DNA from: Terriglobia bacterium
Lineage (GTDB): Bacteria; Acidobacteriota; Terriglobia; Terriglobales; Acidobacteriaceae
Assembly (NCBI GenBank): GCA_020072645.1
Contig: JAIQGK010000008.1
Coordinates: 124,001 to 188,000 of the forward strand
Length of the DNA stretch: 64,000 bases
Direction of reading: 5' to 3'
Position 1 is the stretch's first letter. Each line of letters begins with the position of its first letter. Below are positions 51,263 through 59,250 of this stretch, one piece after another. The notes below the pieces were generated by a model, which was not told the DNA's origin, did no database searches, and saw only the letters and a list, made by a program, of their open reading frames with translations. Both the position numbers and the translations under genes were made by a program.

Positions 51263-53908
51263 GTGCGCCACTCAAGCTCCCTTGTTCGTAGAGGGGCGTC
51301 CGCCTTCGTCATACTACTTCTGTTCGTTGTAGCAGTAGCTGTACGCAGTAACGCCCAAGCTTCCACCCAAGGCCAATGGTCGGCGGTTGCCAACTGGCCC
51401 ACCAGAGCCGTTCACGCCACATTGATGCCGGATGGACGGGTCTTTTTTGTTTCTTATTACGCGGAATCGCTGCACCCAAATATCTGGGACCCGGTGAGCA
51501 ATACGTTTACTGCGACTGCATCTTCTTCCTACGCGCTTTTCTGTGCCGGCCACACCACACTCGCTGACGGACGTGTATTTATTGCCGGCGGTCACGTTGC
51601 GGACTACACGGGATATTCGCATGCGGTGATCTTTGATCCAGCGACAAATGGATTCACGTCTCTCCCGGACATGAACACAGGGCGCTGGTATCCCACGACG
51701 ACGACCTTGCCGAATGGAGACGTGCTGGTGGTATCCGGCGACATCAATTCGAACACCAATGTGGACGCACTTCCTCAGGTCTTTCAATTTGCCACCAAAA
51801 CGTGGCGAAACTTGACGACCGCTCAACTCTCTCAGCCGCTGTATCCCAATATGCTGGTGGCGCCAAACGGCAAGGTTTTCAATGCCGGGCCCAGCCGGCA
51901 AAGCCGCTATCTAAACACATCTGGGACGGGCGCATGGAGCAACGTTGCTGTAACGAACTTTGGCGCGTCGCGCGATTATGGTCCCGCGGTGATGTATGCC
52001 CCGGGAAAAGTGGCGATCATCGGCGGGGCTAATCCCCCGACGGCGACATCGGAAATAATTGACTTAAATGCCACGACCCCGGTCTGGAAATATACCGGCA
52101 GCATGCATTATCCGCGGCGGCAGCACAATGCGGTGATCCTGCCGGACGGAAAAGTTTTTATCGTTGGCGGAAGCAGCGCAAGCGGGTTCGATACTTCCAC
52201 CTCACCGGTGCTGCCCACGGAAATGTGGGACCCTGCCACGGGTCAATTTACCGTAATGGCCAGCATCGCTGTTTATCGCGGTTATCATTCAACGGCTCTG
52301 CTGCTGGCCGATGGTCGCGTGCTCTCTGCTGGCGGCAATGTGGGCGGTCCAAACGCCCAGCTGTTTTCACCTCCGTATTTATTTGCCGGCGCGCGGCCCA
52401 ACATTGCGTCTGCTCCCGTCAGCGCAGGTTATGGACAGACGATTTTCATCGGCACACCGGATGTTGCCTCCATCAGCAAAGTTACATTGCTGCGCCAGGC
52501 TTCAGTCACGCACACCAACAGCATGAGCCAGGGATTCCAGACTCTGAGCTTTACCAAGACCAGCACAGGACTTAACGTCACGATGCCGGCCAACGCAAAC
52601 CTGGCGACACCCGGATATTACATGCTGTTTATCCTGAACGGCTCGGGTGTGCCTTCCGTCGGCAGCATCATTCAAGTTTCTGCAACAGCGACTGCAGTAG
52701 GAACTATTACGGGAAAAGTTACGAACACAGCAGGCGCGCCAATTGCAGGCGCGTCCGTTTCTTCCGGTGGCAATGGCGCTATCACAGGCGCTGACGGTGG
52801 TTACACGCTGCAGGTTCCCGGCGGAACATCGACGGTGACAGCGGCGCTAGCCGGATATCAAAGTGCTTCAGAAAGCGTAACGGTCACGGCGGGTCAAAGC
52901 ACGCAGGCAGAAACTCTGCAAATCCAGCCCATCAACCCCGGCAATGTGACAGGCTCAGTGGTGGATGGCAATGGCGCAGCGCTTTCGGGGGCGACCGTTT
53001 CGGCGGCGGGGCTGAGCACGACCAGCGGCGAAGACGGCAATTACGCGCTGAACAATCTTCCGGCGGGACAGACGACAATCCAAGCTTCGCTTACCGGCTA
53101 TCAGCCAGGATCAGCCGTCGTTACGGTGGTGGCCGCTGCCACAACCGCTGCTCCGGCGATCACGCTGGTTTCAAGTAGCGGAGCAATTGCTGGAAGCGTG
53201 AAAAGTTCCACAGGAGCGGCGGTTGCGGGCGCTTCGGTTGGATTTGGCGGAGGCACCACAACAACCGACGCTAACGGAAATTACACTTTAACCGGCGTTC
53301 CAGTTGGAACAGTTCAGTTGGTGGCTTCGGCCAGCGGTTTCCAGAGCGTGACGCAAAGTGTAACTGTTGCCGGCGGCAAAACCAGCGCGGCGAATTTCAC
53401 GCTTACGGCCGCTACGGCGAAAGGAACAGTCACCGGCAAGATCACCAATGCTTCTAGCGGTGCGATTGTTACAGGGGCCACGGTAAGCTGGAGCGGCGGG
53501 TCAACCACAAGCAACACGAGCGGGATTTACACGCTGACAAATGTGACTGCCGGGACGCAGAAGATCACCGCCGTCAAGACGGGCTACTTGGCGCATACGC
53601 TCTCCGTCAGTGTGACTGGAGGCGCAACCAGCACTCTCAACGTTCCAATAGCAACTGGAGGAAAGCTCTCAGTGAAAGTTGTCACGTCCAGCGGGGCAGC
53701 GGTCAGCGGTGCAACAATTACGATCAAGGGAGGCGTGATTGCAAACACTGTTTCCGGATCCAGCAGTTCCACAGGCTTATTTACGACGAACTGGATTCCA
53801 GTGGGCACGTACACGGTTACAGTCGCCAAGAGCGGCTTTACCACGCAGAGCAAGACTGCGTCGGTTTCGAGCGGTGCAACCACGTCGCTCACATTTACCG
53901 GGTTCTAG
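51263..53908 (+). CDS. Secreted copper radical oxidase (galactose oxidase/GlxA-like) with five C-terminal beta-sandwich repeats
   Basis: 881 residues, with a signal peptide (ASAFVILLLFVVAVAVRSNA). A seven-bladed kelch-type propeller and DUF1929-like E-set domain cover ~38-475. All residues of the galactose oxidase site can be aligned: Cys94 in YALFCAGHTTL and Tyr143 in GRWYPTTTT for the Cys-Tyr crosslink, axial Tyr341-His342 in GYHSTALLLADGRV, and His417 in THTNSM. Residues ~478-881 are five carboxypeptidase-regulatory-like repeats (GTITGKVTNTAGAPIAGASV, NVTGSVVDGNGAALSGATVS and so on). Such proteins oxidise primary alcohols to aldehydes at a copper-radical site. The 3' neighbour encodes another secreted protein. 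Confidence 0.85.
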   Translation: MRHSSSLVRRGASAFVILLLFVVAVAVRSNAQASTQGQWSAVANWPTRAVHATLMPDGRVFFVSYYAESLHPNIWDPVSNTFTATASSSYALFCAGHTTLADGRVFIAGGHVADYTGYSHAVIFDPATNGFTSLPDMNTGRWYPTTTTLPNGDVLVVSGDINSNTNVDALPQVFQFATKTWRNLTTAQLSQPLYPNMLVAPNGKVFNAGPSRQSRYLNTSGTGAWSNVAVTNFGASRDYGPAVMYAPGKVAIIGGANPPTATSEIIDLNATTPVWKYTGSMHYPRRQHNAVILPDGKVFIVGGSSASGFDTSTSPVLPTEMWDPATGQFTVMASIAVYRGYHSTALLLADGRVLSAGGNVGGPNAQLFSPPYLFAGARPNIASAPVSAGYGQTIFIGTPDVASISKVTLLRQASVTHTNSMSQGFQTLSFTKTSTGLNVTMPANANLATPGYYMLFILNGSGVPSVGSIIQVSATATAVGTITGKVTNTAGAPIAGASVSSGGNGAITGADGGYTLQVPGGTSTVTAALAGYQSASESVTVTAGQSTQAETLQIQPINPGNVTGSVVDGNGAALSGATVSAAGLSTTSGEDGNYALNNLPAGQTTIQASLTGYQPGSAVVTVVAAATTAAPAITLVSSSGAIAGSVKSSTGAAVAGASVGFGGGTTTTDANGNYTLTGVPVGTVQLVASASGFQSVTQSVTVAGGKTSAANFTLTAATAKGTVTGKITNASSGAIVTGATVSWSGGSTTSNTSGIYTLTNVTAGTQKITAVKTGYLAHTLSVSVTGGATSTLNVPIATGGKLSVKVVTSSGAAVSGATITIKGGVIANTVSGSSSSTGLFTTNWIPVGTYTVTVAKSGFTTQSKTASVSSGATTSLTFTGF

Positions 53909-53918
53909 GAGAGACACA

Positions 53919-54986
53919 ATGAAAAGCGGCCTGAAGACCAAATTGCTGACAATCGCTGCCATCGTTGCTTTCCTGGCTACTTGTCTCGTGCCCAGCGCGG
54001 CAGCGCAGACCTATACCGCCACTGACCTGGGCACTCTTCACGCCGGCAGTGCGCGCATACACGGCGTGAACGATTCTGGTCAGGCCGTGGGTGCTTCCGG
54101 GAATCCGCACGGTGCGGAGACGCACGCATTTTTCTGGCAGAAGCAGGGCGGCATTCGCGATCTGGGCACACTGCCCGGAGGCGACTACAGCGCGGCCTAT
54201 GCTATCAATGACTCCGGCATGGTTGTGGGCACATCAAATACTTCAACCAGCACGCACGCATTTTCCTGGACTCTTGTCCGCGGGCTTGCCGATCTTGGAA
54301 CTTTGCCGGGCGCAAATGCCAGTTCAGCGCTTGCCATCAACAATCAAGGCCAGATCGTGGGCAGTTCCGGCGGACATGCAACTCTGTGGTCGGGCGGCAA
54401 CATTCAGGATCTGGGCACGCTTGGCGGCGCGACGAGTGAAGCGCGTGGGATCAACAACCTTGGCGCGGTTGTCGGCGTCTCAGACACCAGCTCCGGTCCG
54501 CATGCTTTTCTATGGCAAAACGGCGCCATGCAGGACCTTGGTCTCCTTTCAGGCGATACCAGCAGCCACGCTGACCATATCAATGACAGCGGTATGGTTG
54601 TGGGCGCTTCCGAGGGCAGCGGAGGCGTTCGCGCTTTCGTCTGGACCAGCGCTGCCGGAATGCAGCCCTTGAGTGAAGAGTCCGGCGCAATTTACAGCGA
54701 AGCTTTCGACATCAATAACGCAGGCCAGGTAGTGGGCGAAATCGCAAGCTCCATGGGGACCCGCGCTTTCCTTTGGACCAGCCACAATGGGCTGATTGAC
54801 CTGAATGAATCTGTCACCAATCTTCCGGGTGATGTTGTGCTGATTGGGGCTTTTTCCATCAATGAAAAAGGCCAGATCGTCGCTTTCGGCATCAAGAGTC
54901 CCAAGGTGAGCAAACATCAGGAAGTCTCGGCGGATAGCCACGTCCATGCTGGCCCGACGCGGGTTTTTCTGCTGACGCCACAGTAG
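53919..54986 (+). CDS. Secreted HAF-repeat protein
   Basis: 355 residues from the ATG at 53919, preceded by AGGAGAG; the frame is open upstream but inside the previous gene. A signal peptide (LLTIAAIVAFLATCLVPSAAAQ) is followed by about seven HAF-type repeats: DLGTLHAGSARIHGVNDSGQAVG, FFWQKQGGIRDLGTLPGGDYSAAYAINDSG, and so on, the signature AxAxNxxGxVVG. The C-terminal part has TRVFLLTPQ. The repeats probably form a beta-propeller. Genes with copper radical oxidase neighbours: the two may be co-transcribed, 10 bases apart. Function unknown. Confidence 0.83.
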   Translation: MKSGLKTKLLTIAAIVAFLATCLVPSAAAQTYTATDLGTLHAGSARIHGVNDSGQAVGASGNPHGAETHAFFWQKQGGIRDLGTLPGGDYSAAYAINDSGMVVGTSNTSTSTHAFSWTLVRGLADLGTLPGANASSALAINNQGQIVGSSGGHATLWSGGNIQDLGTLGGATSEARGINNLGAVVGVSDTSSGPHAFLWQNGAMQDLGLLSGDTSSHADHINDSGMVVGASEGSGGVRAFVWTSAAGMQPLSEESGAIYSEAFDINNAGQVVGEIASSMGTRAFLWTSHNGLIDLNESVTNLPGDVVLIGAFSINEKGQIVAFGIKSPKVSKHQEVSADSHVHAGPTRVFLLTPQ

Positions 54987-54997
54987 GAGTGTTGGGC

Positions 54998-55009
54998 TAT
55001 AATCCGCCC
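54998..55009 (+). promoter_or_regulatory. TATAAT box of a possible leaderless transcript
   Basis: TATAAT at 54998-55003 lies so that transcription would begin at about 55010, the A of the ATG of the next gene. No convincing -35 element is seen. Confidence 0.4.
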
Positions 55010-55312
55010 ATGCTTGGTGGACGCAGCAGCGAACAGTGGATCGCACAATACGCAAGCAGTCACACGCATCCAGTCAACCGGTTTTGCCATAGCCTTGGCA
55101 TACCGCTGATCGTGCTGTCACTGGCGCTGGGCGTGGCGGCCATTTTTTATCATCCGCTCTGGATGCTTGCCGCCGGACTCTTCGTTTTCGGGTGGCTACT
55201 GCAGTTCATTGGCCACGCTTTTGAGCACAAAGAGCCTGAGTTCTTCCACGACTGGCGATTTCTGCTGGTGGGCGTGCGCTGGTGGTGGGCCAAGATGCGG
55301 GGCAGAGCCTAA
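55010..55312 (+). CDS. DUF962 (Mpo1-like) membrane protein
   Basis: About 100 residues from the ATG at 55010 (a GTG at 54989 is an alternative). The family signature is intact: EQWIAQYASSHTHPVNRFCHSLGIPLIVLSLALG and FGWLLQFIGHAFEHKEPEFF. In yeast, Mpo1 is a dioxygenase of fatty-acid alpha-oxidation using such His residues; the bacterial role is not known. Three hydrophobic segments are visible. The ATG has no Shine-Dalgarno but sits right at the start of a possible leaderless transcript. Confidence 0.82.
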   Translation: MLGGRSSEQWIAQYASSHTHPVNRFCHSLGIPLIVLSLALGVAAIFYHPLWMLAAGLFVFGWLLQFIGHAFEHKEPEFFHDWRFLLVGVRWWWAKMRGRA

Positions 55313-55404
55313 GGAACTATTGAAACCAGCTTTGCGAATGCGGCCGCATTAATTCCTGTCCTCGTTCCCCAGCGATCAGAAGCAGTCAGAGGTGATGCGG
55401 GCCA

Positions 55405-56157
55405 TCATGATGGGTGCTTGATGTTGCCGATCTGCATAAATCCACACACTTTTAAGCCGGCTTTCCTCAGAGCTGCGCGTGAAGCAACATTCTTGATCTG
55501 GCAGCGGGCGGCGGGAACTCTTCCAGCCAGATAACATGCTTTCTGCAACTCCTGCAGGATAAAAGTTCCGTAACCCCGCCTGCGGCAATCCTTCCTCACT
55601 TCCATATAAAGATCGGCAAATGGAGGGTTGTAGTGGAGCATGAATCCGCCTGTGGCCACGATTTCTCCCTTTACCTCAAGCACATAGTCTCCAGTTGGTT
55701 CTACCGTGTGTTCAAAAATCTGATCGTCAGGACGCGAGGGTCGGACTATGGAGTCTGGAATTGTGTATTCCGTCACCGAATGCGGCTCGAACAACACGAC
55801 GTCCGAGCGTATGTCCTGGGAGAACGCATACAGCATTGTGGACAACAAATGATCATTGCTCTGGCATTCGATATATCTGGCGCGTGATGCAGAGATAAGT
55901 TCCTGGAATAGCAGGCTGGCCTGCTTTCTGAACGGCGGAACCACATAGAACTCGAATATCGTGTCGCGGTCGTTTCTTTCCTGCCCCTTGATGGAGCCGT
56001 AACCGGCGTCTTTGCCCTCGATTCTCAGCAGATAAGAATCGCTCCACCCGCGTTCAAGGACCGCGTTGTATCTGATCTGGAAATTCGTCTCCTGTAGATA
56101 CAAAGCGCGCAATGCCAGAATGTCTTTCAGGTTCGCTTTCACAGCCGTTCCAATCAT
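55405..56157 (-). CDS. GNAT-family N-acetyltransferase
   Basis: 250 residues. The C-terminal part (~160-245) carries the acetyl-CoA binding motif of GNAT: MEVRKDCRRRGYGTFILQELQKACY, with RRRGYG as the Q/R-x-x-G-x-G/A loop; IKNVASRAALRKAGLKVCGF is the final helix and strand. The N-terminal part (TNFQIRYNAVLERGWSDSYLLRIEGKDAGYGSIKG) looks like a second GNAT-like fold. The substrate is unknown. Divergent from the formiminotransferase gene. Confidence 0.8.
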   Translation of the reverse strand: MIGTAVKANLKDILALRALYLQETNFQIRYNAVLERGWSDSYLLRIEGKDAGYGSIKGQERNDRDTIFEFYVVPPFRKQASLLFQELISASRARYIECQSNDHLLSTMLYAFSQDIRSDVVLFEPHSVTEYTIPDSIVRPSRPDDQIFEHTVEPTGDYVLEVKGEIVATGGFMLHYNPPFADLYMEVRKDCRRRGYGTFILQELQKACYLAGRVPAARCQIKNVASRAALRKAGLKVCGFMQIGNIKHPS

Positions 56158-56273
56158 CTCTGCGTGGTCCTTTTGGCGTTACCGCCCGAAGCGTAGAAAT
56201 AATAACGCTTAGCGGCGTGCTCCTGGTCGTGTCCAGTTGCGCTGCCACTGGGCTGGCTTTATTCTTGCCAGTT

Positions 56274-57746
56274 ATGTCCACACTGGTTGAATGTGTTCCT
56301 AATTTCTCTGAAGGCCGTGATAAGAGCGTCGTTGATGCCATTGTCGAAGCCATGAAAATTCCCGGCGTCTCGCTGCTGGACCGCGAGATGGATTCCGACC
56401 ACAACCGCTGCGTGATCACCATTGTGGGTGATCGTGAAGCCATTGCTGAGGCCGCGATTCGTGGCGTCGGCAAAGCGTCCGAACTCATCGATCTCACCAA
56501 GCACCAGGGCGCTCATCCGCGCATCGGTGCGTCGGACGTGATCCCGTTTATCCCCATTGAAGGCGTTACCATAGAAGACTGCGTCGCCATTGCCCGCAAG
56601 GTCGGAGAAGAGATATGGAAACGCTTTAAAATTCCTGTGTATCTCTATGAATCTGCTGCCACAAATCCAGATCGCCAGAATTTGGAAAATATTCGTCGCG
56701 GCCAGTTTGAAGGCCTGCGTGAAGACATCCTCGTCAACCCTGCGCGCTGTCCGGATTTTGGCGATCCGCGCTGCCATCCCACGGCAGGAGCGACGGTCGT
56801 TGGTGCGCGCAAAGCCCTGATTGCTTATAACGTTTTTCTCAACACCAAAGACGTTGATATCGCCAAAAAGATCGCCAAGGCCGTGCGTTATTCTTCCGGT
56901 GGACTGCGTTATGTAAAAGGCGCGGGATTCGAAGTGCGCGGGCTCGCCCAGGTTTCCATGAACCTGACCGACTTTGAGCAAACGCCCATCGCCCGGGTCT
57001 TTGAATTTGTAAAGCGTGAAGCGGAGCGGTACGGCGTGCAGCCGCTCAGCAGTGAGATCGTTGGTTTGATCCCCAAGAAAGCATTGGAGCAGGCAGCCGA
57101 ATGGTTTTTGCAGGTAGAAAATTTTGATTCATCCATGATCCTGGAAAACCGGCTTGCGGCGGTGACCAGCGGCAAAATGGCTGTGGGAGGCATTCGAGCC
57201 GGAGTCGAGCCGTTCATCGAACAGCTTGCTGCGCCCACGGCAACTCCCGGAGGAGGCAGCGCCGCGGCGTCTGTGGCTGCCATGGCGGCCGCGCTCGGCA
57301 GCATGGTCGCTGGAATGTCGCGAACGAAGAAAGCATACGTGCAATATGAACCGCAGTTGAGCGCGGCGCTGGCTCGGCTGGCGCAGCTCCGTGAAGAATT
57401 GAAAGCCCTCATCGATGCCGATGCTGAGAGCTACAACAAAGTTTTGGCCGCTTACAAGCTGGCCAAGACGTCCAACGACGGTGACGCACTAATCGAAACA
57501 GCCATGAAGGGCGCAACCACCGTGCCGATGGATACAGCGCAAAGAGCACGCGAAGTCAAAGACATCATTGAGACGCTGAAGCCCATTACCAGTCCAAACA
57601 TGGCTTCTGATCTTACCGTGGCGTCCACTCTGGCCAGCGCGGCCATTGTTGGGGCCTTAGCCAACGTGGAAATCAATCTGGGGTCATTAAAAGATGCCGA
57701 TTTTGCCGATGAGATACGTTCAAGAGTAGTGGAGCTCCAGAGGTGA
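56274..57746 (+). CDS. ftcD: Bifunctional glutamate formimidoyltransferase/formiminotetrahydrofolate cyclodeaminase
   Basis: 490 residues from the ATG at 56274. The frame is open upstream to 56112 but this would overlap the divergent GNAT gene. The N-terminal transferase (~1-325) begins TLVECVPNFSEG, with KHQGAHPRIGASDVIPF containing the catalytic His, and QVSMNLTDFEQTP. The C-terminal cyclodeaminase (~340-490) has PGGGSAAASVAAMAAALGSMV. The enzyme moves the formimino group from formiminoglutamate to tetrahydrofolate and then releases ammonia, giving methenyl-THF. In animals the two are fused, in many bacteria separate. It usually works in histidine degradation, but no hut genes are nearby. 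Confidence 0.92.
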   Translation: MSTLVECVPNFSEGRDKSVVDAIVEAMKIPGVSLLDREMDSDHNRCVITIVGDREAIAEAAIRGVGKASELIDLTKHQGAHPRIGASDVIPFIPIEGVTIEDCVAIARKVGEEIWKRFKIPVYLYESAATNPDRQNLENIRRGQFEGLREDILVNPARCPDFGDPRCHPTAGATVVGARKALIAYNVFLNTKDVDIAKKIAKAVRYSSGGLRYVKGAGFEVRGLAQVSMNLTDFEQTPIARVFEFVKREAERYGVQPLSSEIVGLIPKKALEQAAEWFLQVENFDSSMILENRLAAVTSGKMAVGGIRAGVEPFIEQLAAPTATPGGGSAAASVAAMAAALGSMVAGMSRTKKAYVQYEPQLSAALARLAQLREELKALIDADAESYNKVLAAYKLAKTSNDGDALIETAMKGATTVPMDTAQRAREVKDIIETLKPITSPNMASDLTVASTLASAAIVGALANVEINLGSLKDADFADEIRSRVVELQR

Positions 57747-57821
57747 ATACCTTAAGTAATGGGAAATTAGCATCCTGAGCTGCACCTGAACGCATCAGAT
57801 TAAGCAAAACCGGACTAAAAT

Positions 57822-58763
57822 ATGATTATGAAACGCACTCTTGTTATCACGCTCGCCTTCTTGTCGAGCGGACTTACTGCCTTTGCTGCTTCACTTGGTA
57901 CGGCCGCGCGAACGGTGATCCCCATTGAAGTCCAGCAGATCATCAACGTCGATTACCGGCGCATGAAAAACTCTGACACGGCCATGGACATGAAGGCCAA
58001 GCTGCTTCCGCCGAACATGAAGCAGTTTGAAGATGCGCTGAAAGATATCGGCGTGAACCCCGATAAGGACATTGACCAGATCACGCTGGCCTCTTTCCGG
58101 ATGAAAGACCAGGGCTTGCAGATGATCGGCATTGCGCAGGGCCAGTTCCCGCGCAAAAAGCTGATGCTCAAGATCACGAACCAGAAAATCAAGGGCACAA
58201 AGAAGAACGGCTCCATGATTTATCCCGTGGCGGGCGGGATGCAGATGACCTTTCTGGATGACTGGACCATGTTGTTTGGCGACATTGCCGCGGTGAAGGC
58301 CGCGCTGGATGCCCGCGACAATTCCAGCCAGAGCTTGAACGCCAATCGCGAGATCACTGATTTGATTCCGAACGTTGAGGCCGGGACAGTCTGGAGCGTG
58401 CTGGATGCCGCCGGGACTGAGACGATGTTGAAATCAGCCCTGGGCAGCGCCGCCGAACTCGGTGAATTCGATACCATGAAGAAGAAGCTTCTGGGCTCGC
58501 GCTACACCATCGACTTTGATCATGGCGTGGACTTCAACCTGAATGTTCTTACCTCTGATAACGTGACCGCATCAACTCTTTCGTCCGTCCTGAAGGCCGG
58601 CATTCTGTTCAAGAAAATGGACGCCAGCCCCACGGAAAAAGCGGCGATTGACGGTACCACCGTGGACAGCGATACCAATAAGCTGGTGGTGAAATTCAAA
58701 GCCGATGACAAGAACTTCCAGCAGTTGATGCAGTCGCCGATGTTTGCGTCGGTAGTGCGATAA
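57822..58763 (+). CDS. Hypothetical secreted protein
   Basis: 313 residues. A signal-like N-terminus (TLVITLAFLSSGLTAFA) is followed by a soluble domain: IPIEVQQIINVDYRRMKNSDTAMDMKAKLLPPNMKQFEDALKDIGVNPDKDIDQITLASF, then TFLDDWTMLFGDIAAVKAALDARD. I do not recognise the family but the pattern resembles acidobacterial lipoprotein-like secreted proteins. The start could be MKRT at 57828. The gene is followed by a long inverted repeat and a convergent regulator gene. Confidence 0.7.
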   Translation: MIMKRTLVITLAFLSSGLTAFAASLGTAARTVIPIEVQQIINVDYRRMKNSDTAMDMKAKLLPPNMKQFEDALKDIGVNPDKDIDQITLASFRMKDQGLQMIGIAQGQFPRKKLMLKITNQKIKGTKKNGSMIYPVAGGMQMTFLDDWTMLFGDIAAVKAALDARDNSSQSLNANREITDLIPNVEAGTVWSVLDAAGTETMLKSALGSAAELGEFDTMKKKLLGSRYTIDFDHGVDFNLNVLTSDNVTASTLSSVLKAGILFKKMDASPTEKAAIDGTTVDSDTNKLVVKFKADDKNFQQLMQSPMFASVVR

Positions 58764-58772
58764 AAAAATCTT

Positions 58773-58850
58773 TAACCACAAGGACACGAAGAAACACGAA
58801 GGAAAGCAGGAGCAACACCTTTGTGATCCTTCGTGTCCTTTGTGTTTTAC
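58773..58850. repeat. Long inverted repeat, ACCACAAGGACAC family
   Basis: Left arm ACCACAAGGACACGAAG starts at 58774 and the right arm region CTTCGTGTCCTTTGTG ends near 58846; the arms are imperfect reverse complements. It lies between two convergent genes and overlaps the last codons of the regulator gene. Compare 41156-41272. Confidence 0.6.
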
Positions 58851-59149
58851 AACTCGGCGCTCACTGCGTGCGCTAGCTCTTTGAGCGACTTCTCGTTTCT
58901 CCGATACCACATCCACAAGCCGTGCTTTTCAGCTTGCACCAGCCCGGCTTTCCGCAGGATTGACATGTGGTGAGAAATCGTTGGCTGTGAGAGTGTCACG
59001 TGGTCCTGCACGTCGCAAGCGCACATCCCCACGCCTTTTCCAATGGAGCATTGGCCCTTTTGCTTCAGCAGCCGAAGTATTTTCACCCGGGCAGGATCGG
59101 CAACAGCTTTAAGCGCCAGCACAAGTTGTTTATCGGTCATGGTCATCAC
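58847..59149 (-). CDS. ArsR-family winged-helix transcriptional regulator
   Basis: 100 residues: ALKAVADPARVKILRLLKQKGQCSIGKGVGMCACDVQDHVTLSQPTISHHMSILRKAGLV with the helix-turn-helix at ~44-66. Cysteines at 34, 43 and 45 are next to and within the recognition region and could bind a metalloid or a heavy metal. No arsenic or metal resistance gene is adjacent. A perfect 8-bp inverted repeat at 59192-59217 lies 43 bases upstream of the start and is a likely operator. The C-terminus overlaps a long inverted repeat. Confidence 0.87.
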   Translation of the reverse strand: MMTMTDKQLVLALKAVADPARVKILRLLKQKGQCSIGKGVGMCACDVQDHVTLSQPTISHHMSILRKAGLVQAEKHGLWMWYRRNEKSLKELAHAVSAEL

Positions 59150-59191
59150 ATTCTGGCATCACATTCTTTAGTACACGCACAGATCGATTTT

Positions 59192-59217
59192 GGTCAATAT
59201 GCAATCGTCTATTGACC
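59192..59217. promoter_or_regulatory. Palindrome upstream of ArsR-family gene (candidate operator)
   Basis: GGTCAATA (59192-59199) and TATTGACC (59210-59217) are perfect reverse complements with a 10-base spacer TGCAATCGTC. The site lies between the divergent arsR-like gene and the GalT-like gene, so both could be controlled. Confidence 0.65.
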
Positions 59218-59250
59218 GCGATTGCCAACCTCTGTTTTCCTAGATGTAGC

